Assembly (NCBI GenBank): GCA_035509615.1
Contig: DATJLK010000017.1
Coordinates: 1 to 35,736, forward strand
DNA length: 35,736 bases
From: AP-15 sp035509615
GTDB lineage: Bacteria > Pseudomonadota > Alphaproteobacteria > ATCC43930 > CGMCC-115725
Direction: 5' to 3'
Part shown: positions 1-8,470 of the stretch, piece after piece
How positions within the stretch are numbered: the stretch's first letter is position 1
Layout of the letters: every line of letters begins with the position of its first letter
The notes under the pieces: model-generated
The model's input: the letters and a program-made list of their open reading frames with translations, nothing else
The model's database searches: none
What the model was told of the DNA's origin: nothing
Translations under genes and position numbers: made by a program

Positions 1-124
1 GGTTGCGCCGGCGATCGAACGCGCCCGCTCCGGTCGGACCTGAATCAGGCACGGCGCTTGCGTATGGATCGAATGCTGCTGTCGCGGGTTGGTGCGTGAT
101 GATTGCCGAAAAATGGGAATAGAA

Positions 125-634
125 ATGATGCAAACGAGCACGCCGGCGCGGCCGAGTATACCGGCGCCGGAGACGATACCGATCGCGCTGACCGTCAACG
201 GCGTCGAGACGACGCTCAGGGTCGCGCCGTGGACGAGCCTGCTCGATGCCGTACGCGATCACCTCGACCTGACCGGCACGAAAAAGGGCTGCGATCACGG
301 GCAGTGCGGGGCCTGCACGGTCTTGGTGGAGGGCCGCCGGATCCTTGCCTGCCTGACGCTCGCGGTCATGCGCGACGGCGCCAAGGTGACCACGATCGAG
401 GGTCTGGCGGCGGATGGCGTGCTGCATCCGCTGCAGCAGGCGTTCATCGACCATGACGCGTTCCAGTGCGGCTATTGCACGCCGGGGCAGATCTGTTCGG
501 CTGCGGGTCTGATCGCCGAAGGACGGGCAAACAGCGCCGAGGAGATCCGCGAAGCAATGAGCGGCAATATCTGTCGCTGCGGCGCGTACCCCAACATCGT
601 GGCGGCAATCCAGCAGGCGATGGGGCAGCGATGA
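125..634 (+). CDS. paoA: PaoA/YagT-like 2Fe-2S subunit of molybdenum aldehyde oxidoreductase
   Basis: Small electron-transfer subunit of a xanthine dehydrogenase-family enzyme, carrying two [2Fe-2S] clusters from the molybdenum site to FAD. Counting from the ATG at 125 (169 aa), the plant-ferredoxin-type cluster ligands are Cys56, 61, 64 and 76 (CDHGQCGAC...C). The C-terminal helical cluster uses Cys115, Cys118, Cys150 and Cys152 (CGYC...CRC). The start is ambiguous: a TTG at 89 and ATGs at 113, 125 and 128 are in frame; 125 is favoured by a GGGA about seven bases upstream. E. coli PaoA has a Tat signal; none is visible here, so a cytoplasmic enzyme is inferred. The stop overlaps the next ATG by four bases (ATGA), showing translational coupling. 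The family is certain; the Pao-type assignment rests on the next two genes. Confidence 0.88.
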   Translation: MMQTSTPARPSIPAPETIPIALTVNGVETTLRVAPWTSLLDAVRDHLDLTGTKKGCDHGQCGACTVLVEGRRILACLTLAVMRDGAKVTTIEGLAADGVLHPLQQAFIDHDAFQCGYCTPGQICSAAGLIAEGRANSAEEIREAMSGNICRCGAYPNIVAAIQQAMGQR

Positions 635-1647
635 TCAATTTCCAATACGCGCGGGCCACCGATATCGCCGACGCGGTGCGCCTGAGCGGAGCCGACCCCG
701 GGGCGAAATTCATCGCTGGCGGCACCAACCTGATCGATCTGATGAAATACGACGTCGAACGCCCGACGCGGCTGATCGACATCTCGCGATTGCCGCTCGG
801 CAGCATTGAAGAAACGGCAGAGGGGCGATTGCGGATCGGGGCACTGGTGCGGAATTCGGACCTCGCTCATCACCCGCTGATCGAGCAGCGCTATCCGCTG
901 CTGGCAAGCGCGATCCTGGCGGGTGCTTCGGCACAGCTGCGCAACATGGCATCGACCGGCGGCAATCTGCTGCAACGCACGCGCTGCTACTATTTTTACG
1001 ATGTCGCGACCCCTTGCAATAAGCGCGAACCCGGCAGCGGCTGCTCCGCTATTGCCGGACTCAACCGCATGCACGCGATCCTCGGCGCCAGCGAGGCGTG
1101 CATCGCGACCCATCCCTCCGACATGTGCGTGGCACTGGCAGCGCTCGACGCCAGGGTCGAGGTGGTGGGCCCGGCGCGGACGCGGATGATCGCGTTCCAA
1201 GATTTCCACCGGCTGCCCGAGGACATGCCGCAGCGCGACACCAATCTGCAGCCGGGCGAGATCGTCGCCGCTGTCGAGCTTCCGGCTTGCGGCTTTCCTG
1301 CCAACTACACCTATCTGAAGATCCGCGATCGCCTCTCCTATGCGTTCGCTCTGGTTTCGGTCGCGGTGGCACTGACGCTCGACGGGAACACCATTACCGA
1401 GGCTCGGCTGGCGCTCGGCGGTGTGGCGCACAAACCGTGGCGCGACCCCGCGGCCGAGGCCGCATTGCGCGGGCAGCCGGCCGAAAAAGCCGTGTTCGCC
1501 GGCGCCGCAGATCTCTTGCTGCGCGACGCCAAGGGGTTCGAGCACAACACCTTCAAGATCGATCTTGCGCGCCGCGCCATCATCCGAGCGCTGCGGCAGG
1601 CCGCATCCGGCACGCCGCAGTCGCAGTCCCACAAGAAGATCCGATAA
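631..1647 (+). CDS. paoB: PaoB/YagS-like FAD-binding subunit with extra 4Fe-4S site
   Basis: FAD subunit (338 aa) of the molybdenum hydroxylase, passing electrons from the small subunit to an acceptor. FAD-binding motifs are at residues 26-39 (KFIAGGTNLIDLMK) and 106-118 (NMASTGGNLLQRT). Between the FAD motifs and the middle of the protein is a cysteine-rich insert with Cys119, Cys129, Cys138 and Cys157, including CNKREPGSGC. This insert is characteristic of the PaoB/YagS subfamily, where a [4Fe-4S] cluster is bound; that these four residues are the ligands is inferred. The ATG at 631 lies inside the previous stop (ATGA overlap), so it is very probably the true start. Ordinary XdhB/CoxM proteins lack the cluster insert, which separates this operon from the cox cluster at 11-15 kb. 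Confidence 0.88.
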   Translation: MINFQYARATDIADAVRLSGADPGAKFIAGGTNLIDLMKYDVERPTRLIDISRLPLGSIEETAEGRLRIGALVRNSDLAHHPLIEQRYPLLASAILAGASAQLRNMASTGGNLLQRTRCYYFYDVATPCNKREPGSGCSAIAGLNRMHAILGASEACIATHPSDMCVALAALDARVEVVGPARTRMIAFQDFHRLPEDMPQRDTNLQPGEIVAAVELPACGFPANYTYLKIRDRLSYAFALVSVAVALTLDGNTITEARLALGGVAHKPWRDPAAEAALRGQPAEKAVFAGAADLLLRDAKGFEHNTFKIDLARRAIIRALRQAASGTPQSQSHKKIR

Positions 1648-1661
1648 GCGGGAGACCGGGC

Positions 1662-3880
1662 ATGACGGATTACATCGGCACCGCCACATCCCGCGTTGAT
1701 GGCCGCGCCAAGGTCACGGGCGCTGCGAAATACGCCGGCGAGTTCAACACCGCGGGCCTCGCGCATGCCAGCATCGTCGCCTCGACGATCGCCAAGGGCC
1801 GCATCCGGCATATCGATGCGAGCGAAGCGCTCGCCATCGACGGGGTCATCGACGTGCTGACGCATCAGAATCGCCCATCGATGGCGAGCGCCGACAGCGC
1901 CTATAATGACGACACGGCTCCGGAGGGTTCGCCGTACCGGCCGCTCTTTGATGACCGGGTCTGGTTCAACTTTCAGCCGGTGGCGCTGGTGGTCGCCGAA
2001 GAGCCGGAAATCGCGAAGTTTGCGGCGACGCTAGTGCGCGTGGAATATGACAAGTACGCGCACGTCACCGATAGGCACCGTCAACGCGACCGGATCGTCG
2101 CATTGGAGCCAGGCAAAAGCGCATTCGCCCCGCCAAAGTCGCGCGGTGCCGCCGATCAGGCGTGTGCGAGCGCTGCCGCGCGCCATCGTGCCGAATATTC
2201 CGTCCCGATCGAACATCACAATCCAATGGAACTGTTCGCCTCGACGGTGATCTTCGAAAGCGACGGCAAGCTGACGGTCTACGACAAGACCCAGGGCGTG
2301 CAGAACGTGCAGCGCTATCTGTGCAGCGTGCTCGGCATCGAGCCGGACGAGGTGCGCGTTCTGTCGCCGTTTGTCGGCGGCGCCTTTGGTTCCGGGCTGC
2401 GCCCGCAATATAACGTGGTCCTGGCGGCACTGGCCGCGCGCGCCCTCAAGCGCTCGGTGCGCCTCGTGCTGAGCCGCCAGCAGATGTATGGCCTCGGCTA
2501 CCGGCCGGCGATGAACCAGCAGATCGAGTTGGCGGCAGGCGCGGGCGGAACGCTCGCTGCGATCACCCACGATGCGGTCACGGTCACCTCGCAGTACGAG
2601 GATTTCTATCGTCAGGAGACCGGCTGGTCCGGTCTTCTCTATCGATCGGCCAATGCGCAATACGCCCACAGGCTGGCGCGGCTCGATCTCGCGACCTCGT
2701 GCGACATGCGCGCGCCCAGCGCGGCGACCGGTGTCTATGCTCTCGAATGCGCGAGGACGAACTCGCGGTCGCGCTCAAGCTCGATCCGCTTGAGCTGCGC
2801 TTAAACTGCTATTCCGAGCGCGATCAGCACGGCGACAGGCCATATAGCAGCAAGAGCCTGCGCGAATGCTATCGGCAGGGTTCGCAAGCTTTTGGTTGGG
2901 ACAAGCGCAATCCTGAACCGCGCTCGATGCGCGACCGCAGCGAACTCGTCGGCTGGGGCATGGCGAGCGGCGTGTGGGAAGCCTTGCAGGTACCGATCGC
3001 GGTCCGTATCGTATTGACGGCCAATGGCCACGCCGAGGTTTCCTGCGCGACCTCCGACATCGGGACGGGCACCTACACGATCATGGCGCAGGTCGCAGCT
3101 CAACTGCTAGGTTTGCCGCTTGACAACGTCGCGGTCAAGCTCGGCGACTCGATGCTGCCGCACTCGCCGGTCGAAGGCGGATCATGGATCGCGGCCTCGG
3201 TGTCGAATGGGATCGCGACCACCGCAGAGGCGATCCGCACCGAACTGTTGCGGCTGGCAAAGCGGATGCCGAATTCGCCTCTTGCCGACGCAACGCCGGA
3301 CGAGGTGGTGCTCGCGGATGGCAGCCTCATGCGCAGGCGGGATGCGTCACGCGCGGTGCTGATCGCCGAAGCGATGCGCCATGGCGGCGTGGACCGTATC
3401 GAGCAGGAGAGATCCACCACCTTTGACGATGACGGCTCGCAGGCGCACAACACCCACTCGGCCGTCTTCGCCGAAGTCAAAATCGACGAAGAACTCGGCG
3501 TGATCCGCGTCACGCGGGTCGTCAGCGCGGTCGCCGCCGGCCGCATCCTCAACCCCAAGACCGCCCGCAGCCAGATCTTGGGCGGGGTGGTATGGGGCAT
3601 CGGCATGGCATTGCACGAGGAAACGCTGATCGACCACAATTTCGGCCGGATCATGAATGCCAACATTGCCGAATATCACGTCCCGGTGAACGCCGACATC
3701 GACGATGTCAGCGTCATCTTCGTCGATGAGCCAGACGAAAAGATCAACCCGCTCGGCATCAAGGGGCTGGGGGAGATCGGCATCGTCGGCGTTGCCGCGG
3801 CGATAGCCAACGCGATCTATCACGCGACCGGCAAGCGCGTGCGCGACCTGCCGATCACGCTCGATAAATTACAGCGATGA
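1662..3880 (+). pseudogene. paoC: PaoC/YagR-like molybdopterin subunit, interrupted by a frameshift
   Basis: Catalytic subunit of the aldehyde oxidoreductase. Read from the ATG at 1662, the protein is collinear with the family through GGAFGSG (residues 239-245) and DMRAP...TGVYALECA. It then leaves frame at about 2755. The plus-one frame resumes at once with DELAVALKLDPLELRL and runs to the stop at 3880, with the catalytic Glu in GLGEIGIVG (about residue 705 of the repaired protein). Family members read ...ECAMDELA here, so the local sequence gcgaggacgaa looks like gcgatggacgaa lacking one base. Restored, it would be about 739 aa, matching E. coli PaoC (about 732). Both halves keep good family-like sequence with no other damage, so this is either a recent mutation or a sequencing/assembly error. 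It starts 14 bases after paoB with a GGGAG ribosome site. Confidence 0.85.
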
Positions 3881-3953
3881 GGAGGGGAGAGCGCCCCATC
3901 GCACCTGATGCGGGCGGCCGCCTAACCGCTGGCCGACGGTCTCACGACCGTGG

Positions 3954-4316
3954 CTATTTGGCGGCGGTCACCATGATTTCCACCAAAACCTCCGGTCGCG
4001 CCATATCGGCCTTGACGCAAGCGCGCGCCGGCGGGTTTTCGGGATCGACCCAGGCGTTCCACACCGAATTCATGTCGGCGAACAACGCCATGTCCTTGAT
4101 CCACAGATTGGCAGACAGCAGGTTTGATTTGCTGGTGCCGGCCTGGCTCAGATAAGAATCGATCTTATCGAGGATCTGCCGGGTCTGGCCCTTGATGTCC
4201 TCAGAAGTGTCGCCGGCAGTCAGCCCAGCGAGATAGACGGTGTCGCCGCGGACGACGGCACGACTCATGCGCGGCCCCGGCGGCTGCGTCAGATCGATGC
4301 GGCGGATGTCCATCAT
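3954..4316 (-). CDS. RidA/YjgF-family protein
   Basis: Small trimeric-type RidA/YjgF/UK114 protein (120 aa). Canonical RidA hydrolyses reactive enamine/imine intermediates; this one is a divergent member. The arginine typical of the active site is present as Arg98 in PPARACV and the late Glu113 (VLVEI) is also there, so enamine/imine deaminase chemistry is possible but not proven. Two ATGs are adjacent (4316 and 4313); a GGGG tract just upstream fits the second slightly better. The gene lies 34 bases downstream of the cupin gene on the same strand and they probably share a transcript. It converges on the pao operon with a gap of about 70 bases. RidA-like and cupin pairs often accompany catabolic enzymes, so a role in clearing or processing a reactive intermediate is inferred only. 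Confidence 0.82.
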   Translation of the reverse strand: MMDIRRIDLTQPPGPRMSRAVVRGDTVYLAGLTAGDTSEDIKGQTRQILDKIDSYLSQAGTSKSNLLSANLWIKDMALFADMNSVWNAWVDPENPPARACVKADMARPEVLVEIMVTAAK

Positions 4317-4350
4317 TTTCCCCTTTCGCGTGTCGTTTTCGGTCGGAATA

Positions 4351-4740
4351 TCAGCCGGGCGCTGCCGACGGATTTACGTAATTGACGATACGCTGCTTCG
4401 AGACATGAACTCCAAAAGTGACGAGCGGCTTATCGCCCGTTGTACGAAAGCTGTGCACTCGATTTGCCGGCAACGCAATCGTGACGCCCGGCTCGAGCTT
4501 GATCAGGCCGTCCTCGCCCTCGATCCACGCTTCCCCTTCGCCATCGAGCACGGTCAGGAGTTCGAGATAGGGGTGCCAATGCCGTTGGGTTTGATACTCC
4601 GGCGGCGAAGTCTGAATGCCGGTGCGCACCGGCGCGCCGCCGCTGTTGTCATCGCCGATCACCGGACAGTACTTGGCGCCGCCGGGAAAGATCACCTGTG
4701 GCCGTTCCGCATGGCGGATCACGATTGGCCCATCGCTCAT
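4351..4740 (-). CDS. Single-domain cupin protein
   Basis: 129-residue protein with one cupin beta-barrel. The first cupin motif gives His54, His56 and Glu60 (HWHPYLE), followed by the turn GEGEAWIEGEDG, and the second motif supplies His96 (PANRVHSF). Together these make the usual 3-His/1-Glu metal site. No extra domain is present, so it may be a small dioxygenase, isomerase or sugar/acid-binding cupin; substrate cannot be told. The ATG at 4740 has a good GGAGAAAG ribosome site. It is the first gene of a likely two-gene unit with the RidA-like gene downstream. Confidence 0.8.
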   Translation of the reverse strand: MSDGPIVIRHAERPQVIFPGGAKYCPVIGDDNSGGAPVRTGIQTSPPEYQTQRHWHPYLELLTVLDGEGEAWIEGEDGLIKLEPGVTIALPANRVHSFRTTGDKPLVTFGVHVSKQRIVNYVNPSAAPG

Positions 4741-5051
4741 TCGACTTTCTCCGCCAAAAGAGACGAACTCGCACGATCACGGATAGGATGTATCACAAGC
4801 CGGTGGCGCCGATCCAATTCTCCGAGCGGTTTGGGCCTGCTTTCCACCCTGGCGGCTTGTGGTCTGCGCTTACCCATTCCGGGCGCGGGCCTGATCTGAT
4901 GCGAATGGCGCTGGGCCGACGCGATGGCTCGCGCAGGCCGGTGATGTCCATCGTCGACCGCGTTGCAGCTGGTGACGGCTGGGTGATGCCGAAGGATCGC
5001 CGGCGCTGCCTTGCCGGCCTCGTTTAACACCGGCCTTTTTAACAGCGGCGG
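4741..5051. other. Intergenic stretch of about 310 bases with no recognised gene
   Basis: Lies between the cupin start and the tadA stop, both on the minus strand. Short open frames exist on both strands but none resembles a protein or has a ribosome site. The only structure seen is a weak inverted repeat, GCCGG at 5013-5017 and CCGGC at 5030-5034, followed by five T on the plus strand. It has the form of a terminator but has no plus-strand gene to end. Confidence 0.5.
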
Positions 5052-5504
5052 CTAGCGCCGACTGACGAAGAAATCGCGCAGCAGCGCGGCCGCCCGATGT
5101 TCGGCGATGCCGCCATAGACGTCGGGCCGGTGGTGGATGGTCGGCTGGTTGAACAAGTACGGACCATGCTCGACCGCGCCGCCCTTCGGGTCCCAGGCGG
5201 CGAAGTACAAGCGCGCGATGCGAGCGAGTGCGATCGCCCCGGCGCACATGGCACAGGGCTCTAAGGTGACCCACAGATCGCATCCGGCGAGCCGCGGCAT
5301 TCCGCGCCGCGCCGCGCCCTCGCGCAATACCAGCATTTCAGCATGCGCCGTCGGATCGCGGTCCTGCTCGACGCGATTGCCGGCCGAGGCAAGCACGTTG
5401 CCGACGGCATCGACCAGCACCGCCCCGACCGGCACTTCGCCGCGCGCCGCCGCCGCCTCGGCTTCGGCCAAGGCCAAGGCCATTGGTGACGGCCGCGCGC
5501 TCAT
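5052..5504 (-). CDS. tadA: tRNA(adenine34) deaminase-family protein TadA
   Basis: 150-residue cytidine/deoxycytidylate deaminase-fold zinc enzyme. The catalytic motif is His54-Ala-Glu56 (PTAHAE) and the zinc cysteines are Cys84 and Cys87 in PCAMC, with the TadA-typical GEVPVGAVLV segment at residues 22-31. TadA converts the wobble adenosine of tRNA-Arg(ACG) to inosine and is usually essential. The C-terminal part (GPYLFNQPTIHHRPDVYGGI...LLRDFF) fits TadA-like proteins, although a related guanine or other nucleobase deaminase cannot be excluded. The ATG at 5504 overlaps the stop of the upstream thioesterase gene by four bases, so the two are probably translated in a coupled way. Confidence 0.85.
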   Translation of the reverse strand: MSARPSPMALALAEAEAAAARGEVPVGAVLVDAVGNVLASAGNRVEQDRDPTAHAEMLVLREGAARRGMPRLAGCDLWVTLEPCAMCAGAIALARIARLYFAAWDPKGGAVEHGPYLFNQPTIHHRPDVYGGIAEHRAAALLRDFFVSRR

Positions 5505-5896
5505 GTAGCGTGATGGCGGCGGATCGGCTCGGGGATCGCGATCGGCCGCCGTGTCGAAAGCCGCATGAAGAGCCCTTCCTGCTCGGCATCGGCGTGAACC
5601 GCCCCGCCGACAATGAATTCGGCGGCCAGCCGCCAGCGCACCCGGCCAAGCCCCGCGACCCGCATCCGGCCCAATAATCTGTCGGCGATCGTAACCGGCC
5701 GCCGATAGGCAATCCGCGTCGTGGTCAGGATCGGCGCGATGTCATCCGCCAAGGCCTGGACCAGCGGATAAGCCTCGTCCATCAGCCCGAGCCGCAGATC
5801 TTCAAGCCAGCGGATGAACACGATATTGCTGACGATGCCGGCGAAATCGATGTCATAGGTCTGCACGCGCAGCGGCAGCTCGTAGAAGTCGTTCAT
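5501..5896 (-). CDS. Hotdog-fold acyl-CoA thioesterase (4HBT/YbgC-like)
   Basis: 131-residue single hotdog domain. The N-terminal beta strand and active-site loop read VQTYDIDFAGIVSNIVFIRWLED, where the Asp of the DxD (Asp17) matches the catalytic aspartate of 4-hydroxybenzoyl-CoA/YbgC-type thioesterases. Such enzymes hydrolyse acyl-CoA thioesters in the cytoplasm; the substrate here is unknown. A longer open frame reaches 5938, but the family alignment begins near the ATG at 5896, which I use. The His often seen after the loop is Asn24 here. It overlaps tadA by four bases. Confidence 0.78.
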   Translation of the reverse strand: MNDFYELPLRVQTYDIDFAGIVSNIVFIRWLEDLRLGLMDEAYPLVQALADDIAPILTTTRIAYRRPVTIADRLLGRMRVAGLGRVRWRLAAEFIVGGAVHADAEQEGLFMRLSTRRPIAIPEPIRRHHAT

Positions 5897-5960
5897 CAGG
5901 TCACCGTAATCGATCGCAGCGCAGCATGACACAGCCAAGGATCGCGCTCGCCGTCAATGT

Positions 5961-5988
5961 CGAGCCATCGAGCCATCGAGCCAACGAG
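5961..5988 (+). repeat. Short tandem repeat, three units of 8 bases
   Basis: Units CGAGCCAT, CGAGCCAT, CGAGCCAA followed by CGAG, in the 156-base gap between the thioesterase start (5896) and the hydroxyacid dehydrogenase stop (6053). It is too short to assign any function and may be slippage. Confidence 0.7.
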
Positions 5989-6052
5989 CTGCGTGACTTG
6001 CTGGCGCTGCCGGCCCGGCTTGCCGCTGCCCGCTTTGTTCCCGGCGGTCTCC

Positions 6053-7021
6053 TTAGAACCAGCGCGCCTTGTCGACGAGGTTGCGCAATGGCTGGCCGGC
6101 GAGGAAACGGCGGCAATTATCGAGAATGATCTCGTAACGGCGCTCATCGAGATAGGGGCCATAGCCGGCCGTGTGCGGGGTCAGCAATACCCCTGGCAGC
6201 GTCCACAGTTTGTGGTCGGCGGGCAGCGGCTCCTGCTCGAATACATCGAGCCCGGCGCCAGCGATCTCGCCCGTCTCGATCGCGGCCACGAGGTCGTCGA
6301 GCCGGGTTGTCAGACCGCGCCCGATATTGATAAAGAACGCGGTCTTTTTCATTTCCTGAAACCGCGCCCGGTTCATAAAGCCCTCGGTCTCGGGCGTGTG
6401 CGGCACCGTCAGGATCACAAAGTCGGCTTGTGGCAATAGCGCATCGAGTTCGTCGGCCCGATGCAGTTCGGCGACCCCTGGCGGCGTGTCCCGGCGCCGC
6501 TCGTCGACGCCGATGACCCGCATCCCGAAAGCCGCGGCGAGTCGGGCGATTTCGCTGCCGATGCCGCCGACCCCGACGATCAACGCCGTCGCCTCGGGCA
6601 GGTGGACAACCCCCTCGTTCTGCGCCGGCTTCCGCCATTCGCGGCGCAGTTGCTGCGGGATGTAGCGCTGCAAGCCGCGGGCAAAGGCGAGCACGAACGC
6701 CATGACATGGGCGCTGATATGGTCGTTGTAGATCTCGCGGAAATTGGTGATCTCGACCGGGTGCGCAATCAACTCGGGATAGTAGTATCCGGCGGGAGGT
6801 GCGGCCTGCGGCGCCTGCAGCCATCTGAGCCGCCGCGCCTGGCGCAACAGCGCCGGAGGGATCGTGCCAAACGCGCTTTCGGCTGTCGCGATCGCCTGTT
6901 CGGCGCGCGCGGCATCCTCCGCGACGATGACTTCGAATTCAGGGAGCGCCGCGGCGAGCCGCGCACCCCATTCGCGCGTCTTCTCGTTCTGCGGCGGCAG
7001 CATCAGAAATTGTGTCGGCAT
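6053..7021 (-). CDS. D-2-hydroxyacid dehydrogenase (NAD(P)-dependent)
   Basis: 322-residue enzyme of the D-isomer 2-hydroxyacid dehydrogenase family (phosphoglycerate dehydrogenase, glyoxylate/hydroxypyruvate reductase and relatives). The Rossmann dinucleotide motif is GVGGIG at 150-155. The catalytic triad is visible as Arg235 (NIGRGL), Glu264 (DVFEQEPLP) and His283 (TPHTAGYG). An acidic residue follows the Rossmann strand (IGVDERRR, Asp173), which usually favours NAD, although the arginines after it leave NADP possible. The open frame extends to 7405 but the upstream part is low-complexity arginine-rich antisense of the SDR gene; the ATG at 7021 gives a normal N-terminus. Substrate cannot be named. 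Divergent from the SDR gene. Confidence 0.85.
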   Translation of the reverse strand: MPTQFLMLPPQNEKTREWGARLAAALPEFEVIVAEDAARAEQAIATAESAFGTIPPALLRQARRLRWLQAPQAAPPAGYYYPELIAHPVEITNFREIYNDHISAHVMAFVLAFARGLQRYIPQQLRREWRKPAQNEGVVHLPEATALIVGVGGIGSEIARLAAAFGMRVIGVDERRRDTPPGVAELHRADELDALLPQADFVILTVPHTPETEGFMNRARFQEMKKTAFFINIGRGLTTRLDDLVAAIETGEIAGAGLDVFEQEPLPADHKLWTLPGVLLTPHTAGYGPYLDERRYEIILDNCRRFLAGQPLRNLVDKARWF

Positions 7022-7161
7022 GGTCTGGGTCCTCGAGTAGTTATCGGGCGCGCAGCATCGGACCTGACCGCATTCACGGCAAGCCGGGTCGCAATACCCT
7101 CGACGCGCCGGAGCAAGGCGGCCAAGATCAATTCGAGCGGGCGATGCGTCGCGGAGGCAGT

Positions 7162-7911
7162 ATGGAAATCGATCTGATCGGGAAACGGGCCGTGGTAGCC
7201 GGTGGCAGCCGAGGCATCGGACGGGCGATCGCACTCGCTTTTGCCGAGGCTGGGGCGGGTGTGTCGATCTGCGCCCGCGGCGCCGATGCGCTGGCCAAAG
7301 CGCGCGACGAAATCGGCGCCCACGGCCACACCGCGCATGCCGCCAGCTGCGATCTCGCCGATGCTGCGGCCATCCCGCGCTATATTGAGGCGGCGGCGGC
7401 CGCACTCGGCGGCATCGACATCCTGGTCAACAACGCCTCCGGTTTTGGCACTAACGACGATGAAGCCGGATGGGCCGCAAGCATTTCGATCGACCTCCTG
7501 GCAACCGTGCGGGCGACCCGCGCGGCCTTGCCGCATCTCGAAAAATCCGATGCGGGTGCGATCATCAACATCTCGTCGATTTCCGGTTTTCGTGCCTCGG
7601 CGCGCACGCCTCCTTACGGTGCAGTCAAGGCGGCGGTCCTTGAATACACTCAGACACTGGCGGCCCAGTTGGCGCGTCGACATATCCGCGTCAACTGTAT
7701 CGCTCCGGGTTCGATCGAATTTCCCGGCGGCACCTGGGAGCGCGCCAAAAACCACAATCCGAACCTCTATGCCGCGATCCTGCGCAGTATCCCGTTCGGC
7801 CGGCTGGGCCGACCCGAAGAAGTGGCGCGCGTCGCTCTGTTTCTCGCTTCGCCACTCGCCGGCTGGGTCACCGGCCAGAACCTCGCCGTCGATGGCGGCC
7901 AGATGCTGTAA
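7162..7911 (+). CDS. Short-chain dehydrogenase/reductase (SDR)
   Basis: 249-residue classical SDR. Cofactor motif GGSRGIG is at 14-20 and the NNAS structural motif at 90-93. The catalytic residues are Ser139, Tyr152 and Lys156 (YGAVK), and the C-terminus ends in VTGQNLAVDGGQML as usual. The basic Arg just after the glycine motif (GSRGIGR) is compatible with NADPH. Start chosen at 7162 because a strong GGAGG ribosome site lies at 7153-7157. It resembles FabG/3-oxoacyl reductase-like catabolic SDRs; the substrate is not predictable. The 140-base gap to the divergent dehydrogenase at 7021 should hold promoters for both. Confidence 0.87.
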   Translation: MEIDLIGKRAVVAGGSRGIGRAIALAFAEAGAGVSICARGADALAKARDEIGAHGHTAHAASCDLADAAAIPRYIEAAAAALGGIDILVNNASGFGTNDDEAGWAASISIDLLATVRATRAALPHLEKSDAGAIINISSISGFRASARTPPYGAVKAAVLEYTQTLAAQLARRHIRVNCIAPGSIEFPGGTWERAKNHNPNLYAAILRSIPFGRLGRPEEVARVALFLASPLAGWVTGQNLAVDGGQML

Positions 7912-8005
7912 GCCGTTATTCCTGTTGCAAGCTTATCGAATTATCGGGTCGGGTTATCAGGGTCATCCGAGATCAGGTCAGCGGCCATGTTATCGAGAGG
8001 CGCGA

Positions 8006-8470
8006 GTGGGTGATAAAATCGAAGAGGCGCTCGCCGATATCAAATTCGACCGTGACGGGCTGGTTCCGGCGATCGCCCAGCAATACGACACCGGCGAAAT
8101 CCTGATGCTGGCGTGGATGAACCGCGAGTCGGTGCGCGCCAGCCTGGCTGAGGGCAGGGCCTGTTACTGGTCGCGTTCGCGGAAACAGCTTTGGCGCAAA
8201 GGTGAGATATCGGGCCAGATCCAGTGGTTGCGCGAGGTGCGCCTCGATTGCGATGGCGACGCGGTGCTGATGCTGGTCGATCAGACCGGGGTTGCTTGCC
8301 ATACCGGGCGGCGCAGCTGTTTTTTTCGGTCTTGGCGGCAGGGCGGCTGGGCGATCATCACAGAGCCGCAGATCGATCCGGAAGCGCTTTATCCACCCGA
8401 CGCGCGGGATACTATTCCAGCGGCGGACACACCAGATGTGCCTGAAGCTGGGCCATTACATCCGCGTTGA
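8006..8470 (+). CDS. hisI: Phosphoribosyl-AMP cyclohydrolase HisI
   Basis: 154-residue monofunctional HisI, catalysing ring opening of phosphoribosyl-AMP, the third step of histidine synthesis. The metal and active-site signature is intact: Asp81-Cys82-Asp83-Gly-Asp85, then Cys98-His99 and Cys105 in VACHTGRRSC. The conserved SRSRKQLWRKGE segment is at 56-67, with Ile where many family members have Thr (KGETSG). No HisE domain is fused, as usual in Alphaproteobacteria. The start is a GTG at 8006 with GAGAGG at 7995-8000. Its last 59 bases overlap the convergent gene on the other strand, and the C-terminal tail after about residue 125 is less conserved. No other his gene is in view. Confidence 0.88.
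   Translation: MGDKIEEALADIKFDRDGLVPAIAQQYDTGEILMLAWMNRESVRASLAEGRACYWSRSRKQLWRKGEISGQIQWLREVRLDCDGDAVLMLVDQTGVACHTGRRSCFFRSWRQGGWAIITEPQIDPEALYPPDARDTIPAADTPDVPEAGPLHPR

Noticed and set aside
472..1689. A 405-codon minus-strand frame over paoA/paoB
   Set aside because: Antisense to two intact iron-sulfur/FAD subunits; composition is that of a shadow frame.
5013..5040. Rho-independent terminator on the plus strand
   Set aside because: Stem of only five pairs, loop of twelve, and no plus-strand gene ends here.
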